A stretch of DNA of 64,000 nt from Amblyornis subalaris (GCA_018881555.1 JACAXG010000061.1:1426001-1490000); one strand, 5' to 3'. Positions 27,250 to 41,742 are shown, counted from the stretch's first letter. Numbers and translations are program-made. The notes: generated by a model not told the origin, from the letters alone.

Positions 27250-29095
27250 CTTAATTTAGCCACTGTGGTTAAAGAAAAAAAAAGTTTCTACAAATACATT
27301 GGAAGCAAAAGGAGGGCTAAAAGGAACACCTCCATCCTTTCCTGGATGCAGAAGGTAGCGTAGCATCCAGGGATGAGGAAAAGGCTGAGGTACTCTGCCT
27401 CAGTCTTTAATACCAAAACCAGTTGTTCTCAGGATACCCAGCTCCCAGAGCTGGAAGTTAGTGACAGGGAGCTGAGTGAAACCCCCATAATCCAGGAAGA
27501 AATCATTAGTTACCTGTTATGCCAATTAGAAACCCACAAGTGTACGGGTCCAGATGGGATGTGAGAGTAATGAGGGAGCTGGCAAAAAAGCTTGCCATGC
27601 CACTTTCAATCATTTACCAGCACTTCCTGGTTAACAGGAGAAGTCCCAGTTGACTGGAAATTAGCAAATGTAGTGCCCATTTATAAGAGGAGTCAGAAGG
27701 ATGATCTGAGGAACTACAGGACTGTCAGTCTGATCTCGGTACTGAGGAAGGTCATGGAGCAGATCGTCCTGAGTGCCATCACACAGCATGTGCAGGACAA
27801 CCAGGGAATCAGGCACAGTCAACGTGGGTTTACGAAAGGCAGGGCCTGTTGACCAACCTCATCTCCTTCTTTCACAGGGTGACCCACTTAGCAGATGAGG
27901 GAAAGACTGCAAATGTTGCCTATCTAGACTTTGGTAAAGTGTTTGACACCACCTCCCACAGCATTCTCCTGGAGAAACTGGCTGCTCATGACTTGGACAG
28001 GTAGTCTTTGCTGGGTGAAAAACTGACTGGCCAGGCCCAGAGAGTGGTGGCAAATGGAACTAAACACAGTTGGCAGTCGGTCACTATCGGGGTTCCCCAA
28101 CGCTCAGTGTTGGGGCCAGTCCTGTTTAATACCTATATCGATGATTCAGCTGAGGGGATTGAGTGTACTCTCAGTAAGTTCACAGATGACATCAACTTAG
28201 GTGGTAGTGTTGATCTGCTGGAGGGTGGGAAGGCTTTCTAGAGGGATCTTTGATGGGCTGGATCAAGGGGCTGAGGACAACTGCATGACGTTCAATAAGG
28301 TGAAGTTCACTGTCCTACGCTTGGACCACAACAAGCCCCAGGCAGCACTATAGGCTGGGGGAAGAGTGGCTTTAAAGCTACTCAGCAGGAAACAACTTCA
28401 GGGTGCTGGTTGACAGCTGGCTGGATATGAGCCAACAGTGTGTCCAGGTGGCCAAGCAGGCCAGTGGCATCCTGGCCTGTATCAGCAATAGTGTGGTCAG
28501 CAGGACAAGGGCCCTGTACTCAGCACTGGTGAGGTTACACCTTGAATCTTGTGTTCAGTTTTGGGCCCTTCACTACAAGAAAGACATTGAGGTGCTGGAA
28601 CGTGTCCAGAGAAGGGCAGTGGAGCTGGTGAAGTGTCTGGAGCACAAGACTTACAAGCAGTGACTGAAAGTTGGAGTTGTTTAATCTGGAGAAGGGGAGG
28701 CTTGGGTGGACCTTGGTTCTCTCAGGTCTGACAGTACAACTTACTTTATTTTAAAAAGTTACAGTACAACTACCTGAAAGGAGGTTGTAGCCAGGCGGGA
28801 GTTGGTCTCTTCTGCCATGTCTCAAGTGAAAGGACAAGAGGAAATGGCCTTAAGTTGCAACCAGGTGAGGTTCAGATTAGATATTAGAAAAAACATTTTC
28901 ACTGAAAAAGTGGTTTGGCATTGGAATAAGTTACCCAGGGAGGTGGTGGTGTCACCATCTCTGTAAGTTTTCAATAGGTGTTTCGATGTGGCACTTGGAG
29001 ATATGGTTTAGGGGTGTTTATGGTGGTAGTCAGTTGATGGTTGGACTAGATGATCTTGAAGGTCTCTTACAGCCTTGGTGATTCTATGATGCTGT
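27250..29095 (+). mobile_element. CR1 LINE, 5'-truncated, decayed
   Basis: About 1.85 kb of CR1 retrotransposon starting in the ORF2 region before the reverse transcriptase and running to the 3' tail (TGATTCTATGATGCTG near 29,090). Fragments of the reverse transcriptase appear in different frames: GPDGM at 27,560; VMEQIV and FTKGRAC at 27,750-27,850; [12 protein letters not shown] and FTDDINLGG at 28,110-28,210; and [18 protein letters not shown] at 28,510-28,570. The polymerase Asp-Asp box has Thr in place of the usual Ala. Several frameshifts and stops make it inactive. It is the longest transposon copy in the window. Confidence 0.93.
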
Positions 29096-31119
29096 GAACA
29101 ATGCCTTGCCATGGTGAACTTGCAACATAAAGAGCTGTTCCTAGGAACATCTCATTTGTAATTGAACCCAGAAATATTTCTTCCAGATATCTGAGGCTTT
29201 GCCCAGGACCTACCACAAAACTATATCACAAGATTAAAAACCTGGAAAACGACCTTGTCTCTAAAACCCAGTTGCTGCCTCCAAGATCATGCACATCACG
29301 ATACACATGACAGAGATGGCAGTGTGTCAAGGCCCGATAGATCTTGGCAGAGTGAAGACTGGATGTAACATCCAGTTAACTCACCACAACCCCGATCCCA
29401 GTATATTTGCACATCCAAAAGGCAAGACATGCCTGGAATTCCTCTAACACATAGCGTGTCAAGCACACAAATAAATCGGAGGCTGGAGGTAAGGATTTGA
29501 ACCTTTTTTGGGAAAATACGAAACACGCATTGCTAAGAATTTTACAGTTCAATTGAAAATACCTAAAATAACCTTCTTGGCTTGTCAGTGTTTATTTGTC
29601 CCCTCTTCAGTCATCTCTTCTGTCCCCTTACCCCTTTGCATTTTGTAGTAATTAGTAAAATGCTTATGAATATATGTATTTTAAACTGAGAAATTAAAAG
29701 TCTAGGCACACTCAGCATATTCATCCAAAGCTTTTCAGTGGATGACACATTTTTGGATCCTGTCTGATTCTGGTGTCAAACTGCTGGCAATGAAATGTAT
29801 TTACTCTTATTGTGCCTAATCATATATGCTAGTAATATTGGCAATGTAGGTGAGACAGATCTGAAGGGCAGATGATCAAAAATTTTAAATACCTCCCCAA
29901 AAGGGGGAATGTCTGTCAGAGAAGTTTGGCATATTAAAAATGTTTAAGTGCTAAACATAAACATATCTTGTTCCAGATAGAGGTGTATATTGGAGTAATA
30001 TGACCACCCAGAGCCAGAGAAGGGAATTACATCAGTGGACAGAGCACCGCGGATCAGCACAATGCAAGAGAGAGGCCACTGGTGGGCAGGAATGTGGTTT
30101 TAGTAGCCGATTATTAAAATGAAAGCTTATTAAAATCACTTTTGTCCTCATTTGTCCTCTGGTGTTGGCAATGTTGTTTTAAAAGAAGAATTAGGCTAAG
30201 TAATAATTTTGTTCCTCCCTTTTTCCATCAAAGGATGAGGCAGCCTTACCAAGCCCCATGCCAGCACCAGTGGCCCTCAGACACTCCAGCCATTTGACAC
30301 ACTGGGCCAGTATCATGGGGGACCTCTCGGCAGCACTGACCAAGTCAACCCTGTGGCTTCCTGCCCATCCCCACCCCATGCTTCCCACAGGTTCACACAG
30401 CTTTCCACGTCTCACCACCCCAGGCCCTTTCCCTGCCAGCATGTCTCCCAGCTGTCCTGGTGCAAAAACAGCATCACCAAGGTAACATTTGGGCTGTAAA
30501 CTAGCTGTTCAGGGGAAGTTTCAGCAGCTCTTTTTGCCACCATGCCCAGAGTCTGAAGCATCTCCTGCAGCCCGTCCAGGCACCATGTCCTCTCCAGCCA
30601 GGGTTGAAGGAGGAAAGAAGGCTGCACTTGAGGTCCTGGGCCAATACTGGGCTCTGAGCTCCCTGGCCAGCCTCACTGGGGCCTCACCCTCAGCCCTTCT
30701 ACACAGCAGACACAAAGGGCCCCTCATTTCACAAAACAAATGTTTTTCCAAGTGGAACCTAGTGTTAAATGCATGCCCCTGTCGCTTTCCATGTTTTTTT
30801 CTCATAAAGATGGTGAATTATAGAGACAGTTTTCTTTTTTTTTCCCTCTTCTCTTCTCTCTGAGAGATAATGAGGATGCCGAGAAATAGCAGTCTACCAA
30901 ATACCAGTCATATCAATGCCACAGCACTTCAGCAGTTGTTGTCCCTTGTACCTGTGACAAAAATATCTTAGTCTGGACTATTCTTTGGAAACCAAAATTC
31001 TGGAAAATGTTGTTTCGTATGTCACTTGAATCTGTTTGCACTTTGCCAATGTCTTTTACTATCTTTCCAGTTACATATCCAGTTTTTAAATGTCCTCATA
31101 ACAACTGAGCATGTTTTCA
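29096..31119. other. non-coding DNA between CR1 copies
   Basis: A slightly GC-richer stretch at 30,230-30,720 carries short open frames on both strands without domain features. Otherwise nothing recognised. Confidence 0.5.
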
Positions 31120-31482
31120 GATGGTATAAAACTGGGAGAAGGATCAACATGTCAGACAATAGGGCTGCCATTCAGAGGGATCTAGATAGGTTTAAGAAAT
31201 GGGCTGACAGAAACCTCATGAGCTCACCTTACTTGGCACAAAAGTAATGCCATGTAGCAGGAAAGTTTGGGAGCTGACTGGCTGGGGATCACCTTTGCAG
31301 AGAAGGACCTGAGAGATGCTGGTGGACAGTAAATTGTGTGGCATGGTCTTGGCGTGATGAAGACCAACCAAATGCTGGGCATCACTTTTAATTCTGCACC
31401 AGCTGGAGAAAACCTATACAGCCCTTGTAAGGCCAGTCCCAGAGTGCAGTGTTCAGTTTTGGGGTCCCCATCAGCAGTTTAA
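31120..31482 (+). mobile_element. CR1 LINE fragment, interrupted by another CR1
   Basis: Resembles the CR1 ORF2 segment after the polymerase box: AAIQRDLDRFKKWADRNLM at about 31,165-31,220, then a decayed continuation to FWGPHQQF near 31,480. It stops abruptly where a minus-strand CR1 begins, so the second copy seems to have inserted into or beside it. Confidence 0.8.
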
Positions 31483-32010
31483 CATAATCATAGAATCATA
31501 GAATTATAGAATGGTTTGGGGTGGAAGGAAACTTAAAGATAATCTGTTCCAACCCCCCTGCCATGGACAGAGACACCTTCCACAAGACCAGCTTGCTCAG
31601 AGCCCCATCCAGCCTGGCCTTGAACACTGCCAGGGATGGGGCATCCACTACTTCTCTGGCCAGCCTGTTCCAGTGCCTCACCACTGTCGTAGCAAAGAAT
31701 TTCTTTCTAACAGCTAATCTGACCCTACTCTCAATTTGAAGCCATTACTCCTGTCCTATCACTACAGTTCTCAATGAAGAGTCCCTCTCCAGGTTCCCTG
31801 TAGGCCCGCTTCAGATACTGGAAGGCCACTATGAGATCACCGCACAACCTTCTCTTATCCAGTCTGACAGCCCCAACATTCTCAGCCTGTGTTTGTTTTG
31901 AGGGGAGGTGCTCCTCTTACCAACTTTGTCGTCTTCCTGTGGACTTGGTCCAACGCTTCTATGTCCTTTTTATGTTGGGGGCAACCAGAACAGTATACAG
32001 TATGTTAGAT
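31483..32010 (-). mobile_element. CR1 LINE 3' fragment
   Basis: The plus strand shows repeated ATCATAGAAT at 31,488-31,510 and then the complement of the CR1 3' end and ORF2 C-terminus (MVRHWNRLAREVVDAPS on the minus strand, around 31,680-31,640). It extends to about 32,010 (CAACCAGAACAGTATACAGT) before non-repeat sequence. It is 5'-truncated and frameshifted, and lies tail-to-tail with the CR1 piece on its left. Confidence 0.9.
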
Positions 32011-35000
32011 TAAGTGTGTTCCTGGAAAATAAGAAAGTATGCAAGAACAAGGTTCTAAAGCATAAATCTGACCACTGTAGAGTGGTTTCTAAGTCAGACA
32101 TTCAAATAGCACTACATATGGAACCCACAAACAGCACAGCATCCTGTGGTTGCTGGGAAGCAGAGTTAAGGTAACAAGTTAATTTGGTAGATATTTTGAA
32201 TGAGCTTCACATAACACAAGGGTATATGGAGAAGGGCTACAGCGTAATGTTGCTTTCTTCTGTAGGAGGACAGCTGGGTATGTAATATCTCTAATATCTT
32301 TAGTCCATTTAATCCTACACACTGCCAACTTCCATAGAAATCAGAGGCAAATCTAGCTGTTTGATGAATTTACCTTTCTGTATGTTGTTTGAAAAGGCAA
32401 AATAATCCCTTACCTCCTACACCTTCAAAAACAGAAGCAAAACAAAGGAACAAAGACATTTTTAAAATTTCTGTTTTCTGAATTCTCTTTGAAGGCATAT
32501 TTTAGCAATGTAATTTCATGTTTCCTTTTTAAAAATATAGGAGCGTTTTTCACCAAAATATGTTATTATGTCAAAATGTGTCAGTTTTCATTAAACTACA
32601 GGATACAAAAGAAATAAGTGGCACTTTAACTGGAAAATAAGGAAATTTCGTGGACTATGGAAGACTCCTTTCCCTTCTTCGCCTCATTTTAAGAGTTTAG
32701 AGAGTAAAAATAAGCAGTAAGAGTTATTGTTTATTTCTAATCTTGTTTGGGTCAGCTGTATTTTTGGTGGAAGGGCTTGATTTTGTTCTGCATGCAGTCT
32801 AAAGATTCAATTTGTTCTGAAACTTTGGTCACTAAATCAAAATAGTATTGTTCTGCTGGTCTGCTTTAGATCTTACTGTCTCAGAGATGATGCCTTGATG
32901 CCTTCTTCCTTTGTATGGGCTTAGTGCAGAAACAGGTGGTCACTGTTGTGTCAGTTGCTGACAAGAGGCAGAATCTACAGAGGGTTTTCTGAGAGAGAAA
33001 AAAATACTTGGTGCAGAGTCATAAACCATGCAGGAGAGCTCCTTTTATTTATTATTTTGCATTACTGTGAGATACTCTGCTTACTTCTCTATCCCCCTTT
33101 CTATCTAATCCCCCAAAGTAACTGCATTACACCTCATAATCTTTTTAAGGTAATTAATACTGTGTTTTCCTCCCATTCCTGAAAACTTCTATTTTTCCCA
33201 TCAATTCTTTAACTATATAAAATCACATGAAATAAGGACTGTTCCAAGATCTGCTATCAGGCAAAATAAAAGACCCGAGTTTGCTAGACATATCATGAAC
33301 TTTGCTAGTAAGAATCTGGTGGTGAAAAAATGGTAATTTTCAAGAATTTTCTTTTTTTGTGGCGTAAAAATTTCTTTATGTTGCAGAAATCAGCAACGTA
33401 AAGCAGAAACAGCCTAGTGAAAAAAAGACTATATCCCATTGTGGTCTTCAATAACCAGAAAATGTGATCTTTTTCACAGTAAGTTTATAATTTACAAAAA
33501 TTAAGCTCAGATCAAACATGACTTAACTGAAGTAGGTGTTTTAATTACACTTACAATAATACAGTACAGTACAGTATACAACCCTCACCATGCTGCAGTT
33601 TTATTGGTCACAAGAACACCTGATAACACTACATTATACTAAAAGATAGCAGAGTCATGATGTCCTGGAATGATTTTCAAGGAATCATAGATGATAGGCA
33701 CACAGACCACAAATTAGTAGTGTGGTATTTAAATCTTAAGAGTTTCAGAGCCCAGAGGCTAGTGTAGTTATATAATTGCATCGTATCTGAGTGTTTTAAA
33801 ATTGTTTAGTTTGGGAAGGACATCACACATTCCCCTACAAGTAGACATATATGGTCAAGTTTGCCATTATTTTCCATGCAAAAGCTGAACACATTCTTCT
33901 CCTGTAAGTGTTAAGACTACAGCTTCAGACCTAAAATTGAGGACTGATTATAGAAGAATGAAACTGAGGAACAGCTAATAAGGGTTATTCAGAATAGTTA
34001 GTCACCATTACACCCACATCAGCATTTCAGAGGTATTGCAGAAATCTTCTGGTGAATGCAATAATTCATCCGAGTATGATGGAGCTACCTAAAACGTGTC
34101 TACAATAGATCCTTAATCCAACATGAGCATTTTAAGACAAACGACTAAATGAAATTATTAGCTTTGAGAGCATAAGTAGCATGTAAACATTGTTGATCAC
34201 ATCTCAAAGGGCACATTTGATGGAAGTGTAGAGCTCTGTGACATTTCTTTTGTGTATCTGTCTCACTCAGACATCCCCATTCTAGAAGGCTTGTCCCTTC
34301 AAGCTGGAATTGGACATACTATCATCTGTTGACACCTGTGGCTGAGGGAAAAGCATTTCTCTTCTGTTGCTGTGTGGAAGAGCACATGCTAAAACTGCAA
34401 TTTCCTGTACTGATGATTTCTTTGATTTATCTAACTAGTGACACAGCTGTGGAAAGAGAGCTACTGTCCAGTCTTGAGGGCTTTACAGGGAAGGTGATTA
34501 CTACTGTTACTTATTACTAACATAGTGAAGTTTAATATTGCTAATCTGCAAGAAAACAGGTTGTGTTTTTCCTCATCCATCTTAAAAATTACTATCAGCA
34601 AGTTGCAGATTAAGAGGAGGAAAGCTGTTATTTTGTTCTGCTTCACCATGACTCCATAAACGCTAATTAAGCTATTCCAGTTTGGATCAGATAAGACAGA
34701 CAAACTGTCGTCATGTCAGTGTGAGCCCAATTTTACTGAGGAATAATTCCAGTTGATATAAGTGGCAATGAAATGCTGCTTTCATGCTCTGTGTCAGGGA
34801 GGACGATGAAGACTTAGTAAAGGGTGGTTCAATTTCAGCAACTGCCTTTGCTTTGGATAATGGAAACCTCTTTCACTCCCATGTGTTGGTCACATCCTCT
34901 CATCCTGTGAACCCTCCTGTTCTTGTAAGTGTTCCACTTCACCAGGGGATGTACCAGGACTGTTCTTGCATTTCCTATTGCTGATATCCAACATGGAAAA

Positions 35001-38000
35001 TCATGTTATCATGCCAGATTTCCTTGGCAGGCACAAGGACAACTGTTTTTCAACATCCACTCTTCCCTGCCTTCTTCAAAGAAAAGCAAAAAAAGACCCT
35101 GTGATTTTTCACAGGAAAGCCCTCAGAAAACATAAATATTTAGATCTTGTATAAAAATGTAGAGAGTTCCTTAGTAATGTACAAGAAAAGGGAAAAGATA
35201 AAGACAACAGGGATAATTTGATCCAGTGTAGATGCTCCAGATGGAAACACTAATTTCTTCCTTTGCCACAGTGGAAGCACAGAATGGGTAACAAATGGTC
35301 CTCAAGTTTCTTATGTCACCCCACTGCCACCCCACAGCTAAGTCTGGTTATTTCCTTGGCTCCTTGTTCATACAGTTGTTCAACTAATATACTACAGGGT
35401 AAATGCAGGGTCTTGGTGCAAGTTCCATGCTTACTTCAGTTTAAAAATAGTTTTATTGAGTTTGTTTTTTCTTCCTTTCTCATTTTTAAATGTTTATGTT
35501 TCAAAATACTGAGCTTTCTTTTATTCCTTAGTTTCTACTTTATTGTAATTTTGTGTGTTTAAGGTTGCCACATGTCTAATTTTTCTTACACAACCAGGAA
35601 ATATTTTCCAAATTGGTAATTCTTTACTGTCTTTTTACCACTTTACCAACGTCTTTGAATGGAGAGAAATTACAACCATCCTTATAAAAGCAAACCAAAG
35701 CCCGGGATGTTGTTATGAACTGCTGAAACTAAGTGCTCAGGAATTTTTTAAAACCACCATAGACCTTGTTGAAGCCTGTTAACTGCCATTTTAATACAGG
35801 CAGATATTTCACTGCATTCTTCCACAGCAGTATTCTTCGATGTTCTAGAGTTTATTTGGACATGTTCACTATCTGGTGACATTACAATAATTTAAATGAG
35901 TCTTGGGTACAAATCATATAGTACAAACTCTTTTTTTCTTTTTTTTTCCCCAAAATACACAGGAGAGGATTTCTGAGTATTTGAGGGTTTTTGTTTGAAC
36001 TAACACAGATATTTAAATCTTAAAAATATGGTTAAAATATGGATAAATGCCAAAAGCCTTTAAAATCCAGGAAAAGCTGATAAAAGACAGGCAGTCAACA
36101 GTTTGCTTAGTATCAAGCGGCTCTAGAAGGTGCCTTTAGTAGTTCCTGGAGAACCAGATTTCTGGCCCAAGGATATCTGATCTTCATATGAGCAGATGAC
36201 AGAGATCAAGGTGTGCATTAATGTGTGGCCCAAATCTGCTACTTGAAAGATTTTCCTGGGTGGATAGCCCTGTTCTAGCCAAGATACTTAAGCCCCAAAT
36301 TCACACAGAGAAGCACTTTTTTCATAGTTTCTGATGACACATGGGCCTATGTGTACTTCTTCTGCCTTATATTTTACAAGAGAGTCTTAACAACAACAAC
36401 AACAAATCCTGTGGCTTTCAGTGAGATAGGTTGCTACCCCTGAGAATATATTTAGGAGTAAATGGGATATAAAAAATAATTTTAATGCATGTTCTGTCAT
36501 CAGTCTAAAGTTACTCAGTACATATGTAGTGTAAAAAAACAAAACTATTTCTCCAACTCATATCTAAGCTGAAAAACAGGAGTAGGGCATTACCACTAGA
36601 TTTTAGTCCTACTTCTTTAGAAGAGGTATAATAACTCTCAGTAGATAACTACCCGTATTTTAACCTGCACTTCTAACAACTTTACTGCACAGTTTAGACT
36701 TAGGTTTTCTGAGAGAAAAAAGATTTGCAGATCTTCCTTTAAAGAGATTTTTGCTTCACAAAGTTTGGGCCGGTGTCACAAAGAGTTGTGCTGCTTAAAG
36801 CTGGGCTGAGGTTTGCAGGATGAATGAGTCCTGGCAGGATATTGCAGAAAACACACTCCTTGTAACACAACTGCAGGTAGTTGTCTCTTAAACTTGTTTG
36901 GTGTGTGTAAGTATGACCAAAACCTGATGAAAGTATGCAGATATGCTACTCCCCCAGGAGAAATGTTTCATTTAGCAGTGTTCCTTGAGATGTCTGGGCC
37001 TGTCTAAATAGGAAAATTTACCAGTTTAACTATACCGCTGTAATTCCCTATGGGGATGGAAGGAATAAGTGTATCCATGAAGACAGTTGGAGTTCTGGCA
37101 GTAAATTTCTCTGGGTAGACAAACTCTTCAGGTTTTGCCCACAACTTGAAAATTCAGACCTGATATTCATAAGACATAATTGATGAAGTTGCAACACAGA
37201 CACAACACAGCTGCTTAACCTTAGGGGAAAGAGCAAGGAGACCTGTTTGTTATTTGACAATATTTGCCAACATGTACAGGACTATCATCACCTCATTTGA
37301 TATTGTTTTGTGCCCTCTCAATGCTCTGCAGATCTCCATTTTATTTGGATTAGACATTGACTATTTGAATCAAACTCAACTGATTTGGCTCGTTAGACTC
37401 AACTTCATGAAGTAGCCTCTGCTCTTCCCATCCCTGTGGTGGAAGAGTCAATAAAGTACCAGGTTTTGCCAGCAGGGAGTTATCACATGTGAGAGGCATT
37501 TGTCATGATGACATACTGCCATCCGAAATGTGTGCAACCTATCCAGTGAAGCAGACCTACAAAAGCACACTCTTTCCTTAGCTAGTCGATGACAGACACG
37601 TTACACAGGGATGCTTTGCAGACCCATAGAAATAGATCTTATCAGTCTTAATTTGCCTAAATTTGCATATCCAGAGCTGCCTTTCAGAGGCTTCCAAACC
37701 CATTTCACTTTTTGCCTGACCATGTAGACACATTCTAACTTCTCTTATTTTACCTCAGATGGTGGAACAAGCTCTCTCCTGTGCCCAGAACAGAAGGACC
37801 TCATTGCGGTCACTCACCAACCATCACCAGCACCAAACACAGTTATTCTTCTTCTGGTTACCAATGAAAAAATAATAACAATTCACCAGCAGTGATGGCA
37901 AGACCTGAAGCATATTTTAATTTAGCAAATGCACAAACATTGCCATAAAACATCAGTAGGTCGAGGTCTTCTTTAGAAATGAGCTGTCAGAAGGGGAAGG

Positions 38001-40089
38001 GAAAAAAAAAAGAGCAGTTAATATCAAAAGGGCATTGTCTGACCTGCTGGTTTTACAGGCTTTTTTCCATAATACGTAAGTCCTATTTAGGACTAGAAGT
38101 CTTTCAACCTGCTCAGTATTCCTGCTTTCAGAGAATAAATACACGCTTTTTACATTTACCTGAATATGAATGTGGCTGAAGACAATTTTTCACCTTTTCA
38201 CTCAAGTGCTTACTCGCTATTTTCCTCCTCTATAAAATATGCAACTGAGCAGACTCCCTTGGAACTAACAGTGACAGATATAATTAATTAGCTGTATAAT
38301 CTTAAATTGTTGTTCTAGTTTTTATGCTAATTTTTCTAAGAGGGGGTTTAAATCATTAAACTGAACTCTTGGTGCTAAGGACTGTAGTGATGGACCTGAT
38401 TTGGAAGCTCAAATTAGACAAATTAAAATCTGTAAAAGAGTTTGTTTTACTTTCAGACTGCTTCTCAACTCAGTTCAAATTTAATATTTAGCATTTTAAC
38501 CATTTTCAGTCCCAACTTAAGCTGCTACAGGTCACTTCTAAAGATCTATGTTCTGCTCCTGAATTGTCTATCACTGGACACCCTAAATGTTTGTGTCTCA
38601 TGCTTCAGTTTCTCTTTGCGTAAATCTGTAAATCTGCTAACTACTTCAAACTTACAAGTGCCTTAAGAACAAGTGATAGAAAAATGCTAATAAGGAGCAA
38701 ATATGATAAAAAATATTTGTTGTGATAGTGACATTTTACAGAGAAGCTTGAGGGTTGTTACAAATTTTCATTCATCACAATCTGTATTTTCTTGATCTGT
38801 ATTTTCTTTTGTAGACTTTGTAGATAAATTTGTAGATAAATTATAAGTTAATTGGCAATGTGTTTAGCACATATTTTGGTAATACAGAGTAAGTGCAGAT
38901 GCACAACCTCAAGGCTAATTTTGGCTTCTTTAAGGGACAACTGGAAAGGAAAAGAGTTTTTTACTGGTTTTATCAGTCAATTTTCAGCATATAGCAACAC
39001 CAAAGATTCATGGTTTCCTGAAGAGTTTCCTTCTGCTTGTTTCCTGGAAGAAATCTCTGCTCACTGATTCTAATGAAGTATCCTGCAGAGCTGAATGCCC
39101 AGAATAGGAAATCTCAGCCCATAATAGAAGACTGCTCACTCTCTTAGAGATGCACCTAATCCCACAGCTGCCAAGCATATACCAAAACATCAAGAAGTGT
39201 AAATAAAACATGTATTCTTGACAAACTGGACAAATCATCTGAAAAAGAGGCTGCATAAGTGCTCAAGTTTCAATCTCTTGTGATGTTGAATCCTTCAGTG
39301 CACCAAGTTCAATAAAGATCATTACTACACTGATTTGGAAAATGGTAGGGTTTTTGGTTTTCATTTATTGTGTGACCCATGGCATTATTGAAGTTACATG
39401 GAGGAGGAAATGGGAGTGGTAAATGCTGCATTATTAATCAGTCTGATTATGATTCAGTCATGGGTTAAGAAATTAGAAATGCATTTTCAGATTTGTCGAA
39501 GCACTAAAGATCTTTAGAAATTTGTGGCTAAATAACCTGTGCATTTCTAAGCATCCTATGCCAGACACAGCCCACTTCTGAATTTAGGGCAGACTTCTCT
39601 TCTAAAAATTTTTACTGAAGCGTAACTAAGTCACACGATGATGTGCAAAGCCTAGAATAAANAAAGATCAATCTCACTTAAAGGATTTATTAGACTTGCA
39701 AGGGGAGAGTCTAAAGCAGACCTGCAACTTTTTCAGATACGAATTGGTATCCAGTGCTGACAATTCCTAACCATCAGCAACCTCTGCTTCACTCTCCTTG
39801 TTGAAAGGACTGGTTTGCCGTGATATCTAACCTAAATCATCTTTGCTGTTCACCATCATTGTTTACTGCCGGACATTTTCCAGCTGCCACACACCCTTCA
39901 TGGAATCTTTTACCCAAAGCCAGGTTGCATACTCTAGCTGAGGCATTCGCAGTGCTGAGCAGAGCAGAAGGATTATTTGCCAGGCTTTGCAATCTGTATT
40001 CCCGCCTAGTGCGTGTCAGGAGAGTGTTTTGCAACAGCATGACTTTGTTGCAACTGGTCACTCCCCGCTGTTTAGTTCCTAGAACTTGT
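32011..40089. other. gene desert
   Basis: Eight kilobases of AT-rich sequence with only small simple repeats (ACAGT units near 33,560; CAA at 36,390; GTAGATAAATT units near 38,815). An N occurs at 39,662. No coding or RNA gene recognised. Confidence 0.5.
36390..36406. repeat. (CAA)n microsatellite
   Basis: Five to six ACA/CAA units. Confidence 0.85.
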
Positions 40090-40300
40090 CCTTACTGAAT
40101 ATCACCCTATTTTTTCAGACGATTTATCCAGTTAGCCAAGGTAATTTTGAATTCCAATCCTGTCCTCCGGTATCCAGTCTTTCTCAACTTGACATTTTCT
40201 GGAAATTTAATAAACATGCTGTTCTTCCCATCTACGTCATTAATGAAAATATTGAATATAACACAGCCAGGGCAAACTCTTGCAGAATTCCATTTATGCA
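40090..40300 (-). mobile_element. possible ancient CR1/L3-type reverse transcriptase fragment
   Basis: The minus strand encodes VIFNIFINDVDGKNSMFIKF in a 64-residue frame. This resembles the segment before the catalytic Asp-Asp box of CR1-type reverse transcriptases (LFNIFINDLD...SKFADD). The rest is too diverged to be sure. Confidence 0.45.
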
Positions 40301-41529
40301 TCTGTTAGCATGGGGGATTCATGGCAGAGCAATCAGTAAAAGTTAGTAAGCAGATGCATTTAACTGTTACAATTATCTCTTCTTCTAAGTCAGCACAGTT
40401 TGACTTGAATGCAAACAATTCAAATTCAAGGTGTACAGTTTAAAAATCCAAACATGATTGCATCTGTTCTCATCTGAGCAGTCTGTTTCACAAGGGACCC
40501 ATTTCAAACTTCATTATAGCTCATGAATGGTTCCTGTAAATTTCAGTGGGCCATGAATCACGTTCAAAAAAAGGCTAAACATGATCCTTCACTGACACTA
40601 AAATAAAGTTCTGCAGAAGTCAGCATTTGATTTTTTAAAAATATTTTGATTAATTAAATTAATGAGTCAGCAAAACTGGTGAAAATTTGATTTTTCTCAA
40701 ATTTTGTATTTTCACCAAATGATCGAGGAATAAATTAAACGCATTTGAAACTTATTATGCAAACATCTAAGAGTAAATGAATAACCCACCCAAACCTAAT
40801 TAACCAAAAAAAAAAATCTCAGTATGAGCTGATGGTGGGCCTCACTGGAATAGATCTGTGACTTCAGAGTCAGCCTCTTCTAGCTCTTACAGAGTTTGAA
40901 ATGTTAAATACAGATTAGAGTTTCCTACAGCCTCCAGCAGTCAAAAAATTTTGCAATTTAGTAGCTTGATGGCTTATCTACATAGATTCAAAGATAGTAA
41001 ACTCATTGTAGAGGACTGCTCTGATTACCTTCAAAATATGTACCAGGGAGTTCTTTAAACTAATTTCTGCCTAGACTACATTTTATTTTCTTTAAAAGGG
41101 TAAAGAGTTAACATCAGCAAGAATTTTACTGTAGCCTTTTGGTTGATTCCAGAAAATGCTTATTTTAATTCCAATGACTAGTTATCATCACAGCTAAAAT
41201 TTGTTGGCCTGGAGTCTAAACTTGGCTCATTTCAGTCAAATTCACACACAATGAAACTTGAAGGATCACAAGAGCCTTTCCCTTTTTTATTTCTGTTTTC
41301 CATACTATTACCTCAGGTGTAACCCCTTATTCTCCTCTTTCACAAGTTGGAAGTAAGTGTACTTACAGTCTTTTTTATCCAGCCCCCAGCAGTGGATCTT
41401 CACTAGATATTACTTTTATTTCCCTTCCTTCAACCTGATTTCACCAGAGTCCTCTTCTAGAGCTATTGCTAAATTACAAGCTGAGTAAAACATACAATCT
41501 GTGTATCTTGAACAAGACAGGGTTTTTAA

Positions 41530-41742
41530 AAATAGGTTCTTTTCAAATGAAGGTGGTGAGACTCTGGAACAGGTTGCCCTGACAAGTTATGGATGTCCCA
41601 TCCCTGGAAGTATTCGAGGCCAGATTGGAAGCTTCTTTGAGCAACCTGGTCTAGTGAGAGGTGTCCTTGTCAGTGGCAGGGTGTTGGAACTAGATGGTCT
41701 TTAATGCCACTCCCAACACAAACCATTCTATGATTTTATGAA
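41530..41742 (+). mobile_element. CR1 LINE 3' end
   Basis: The sequence GGTGGTGAGACTCTGGAACA, then GTTGGAACTAGATGGTCTTT and a final ATTCTATGATTTTATG, is the normal end of a plus-strand CR1. Only the last 210 bases survive. Confidence 0.88.
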
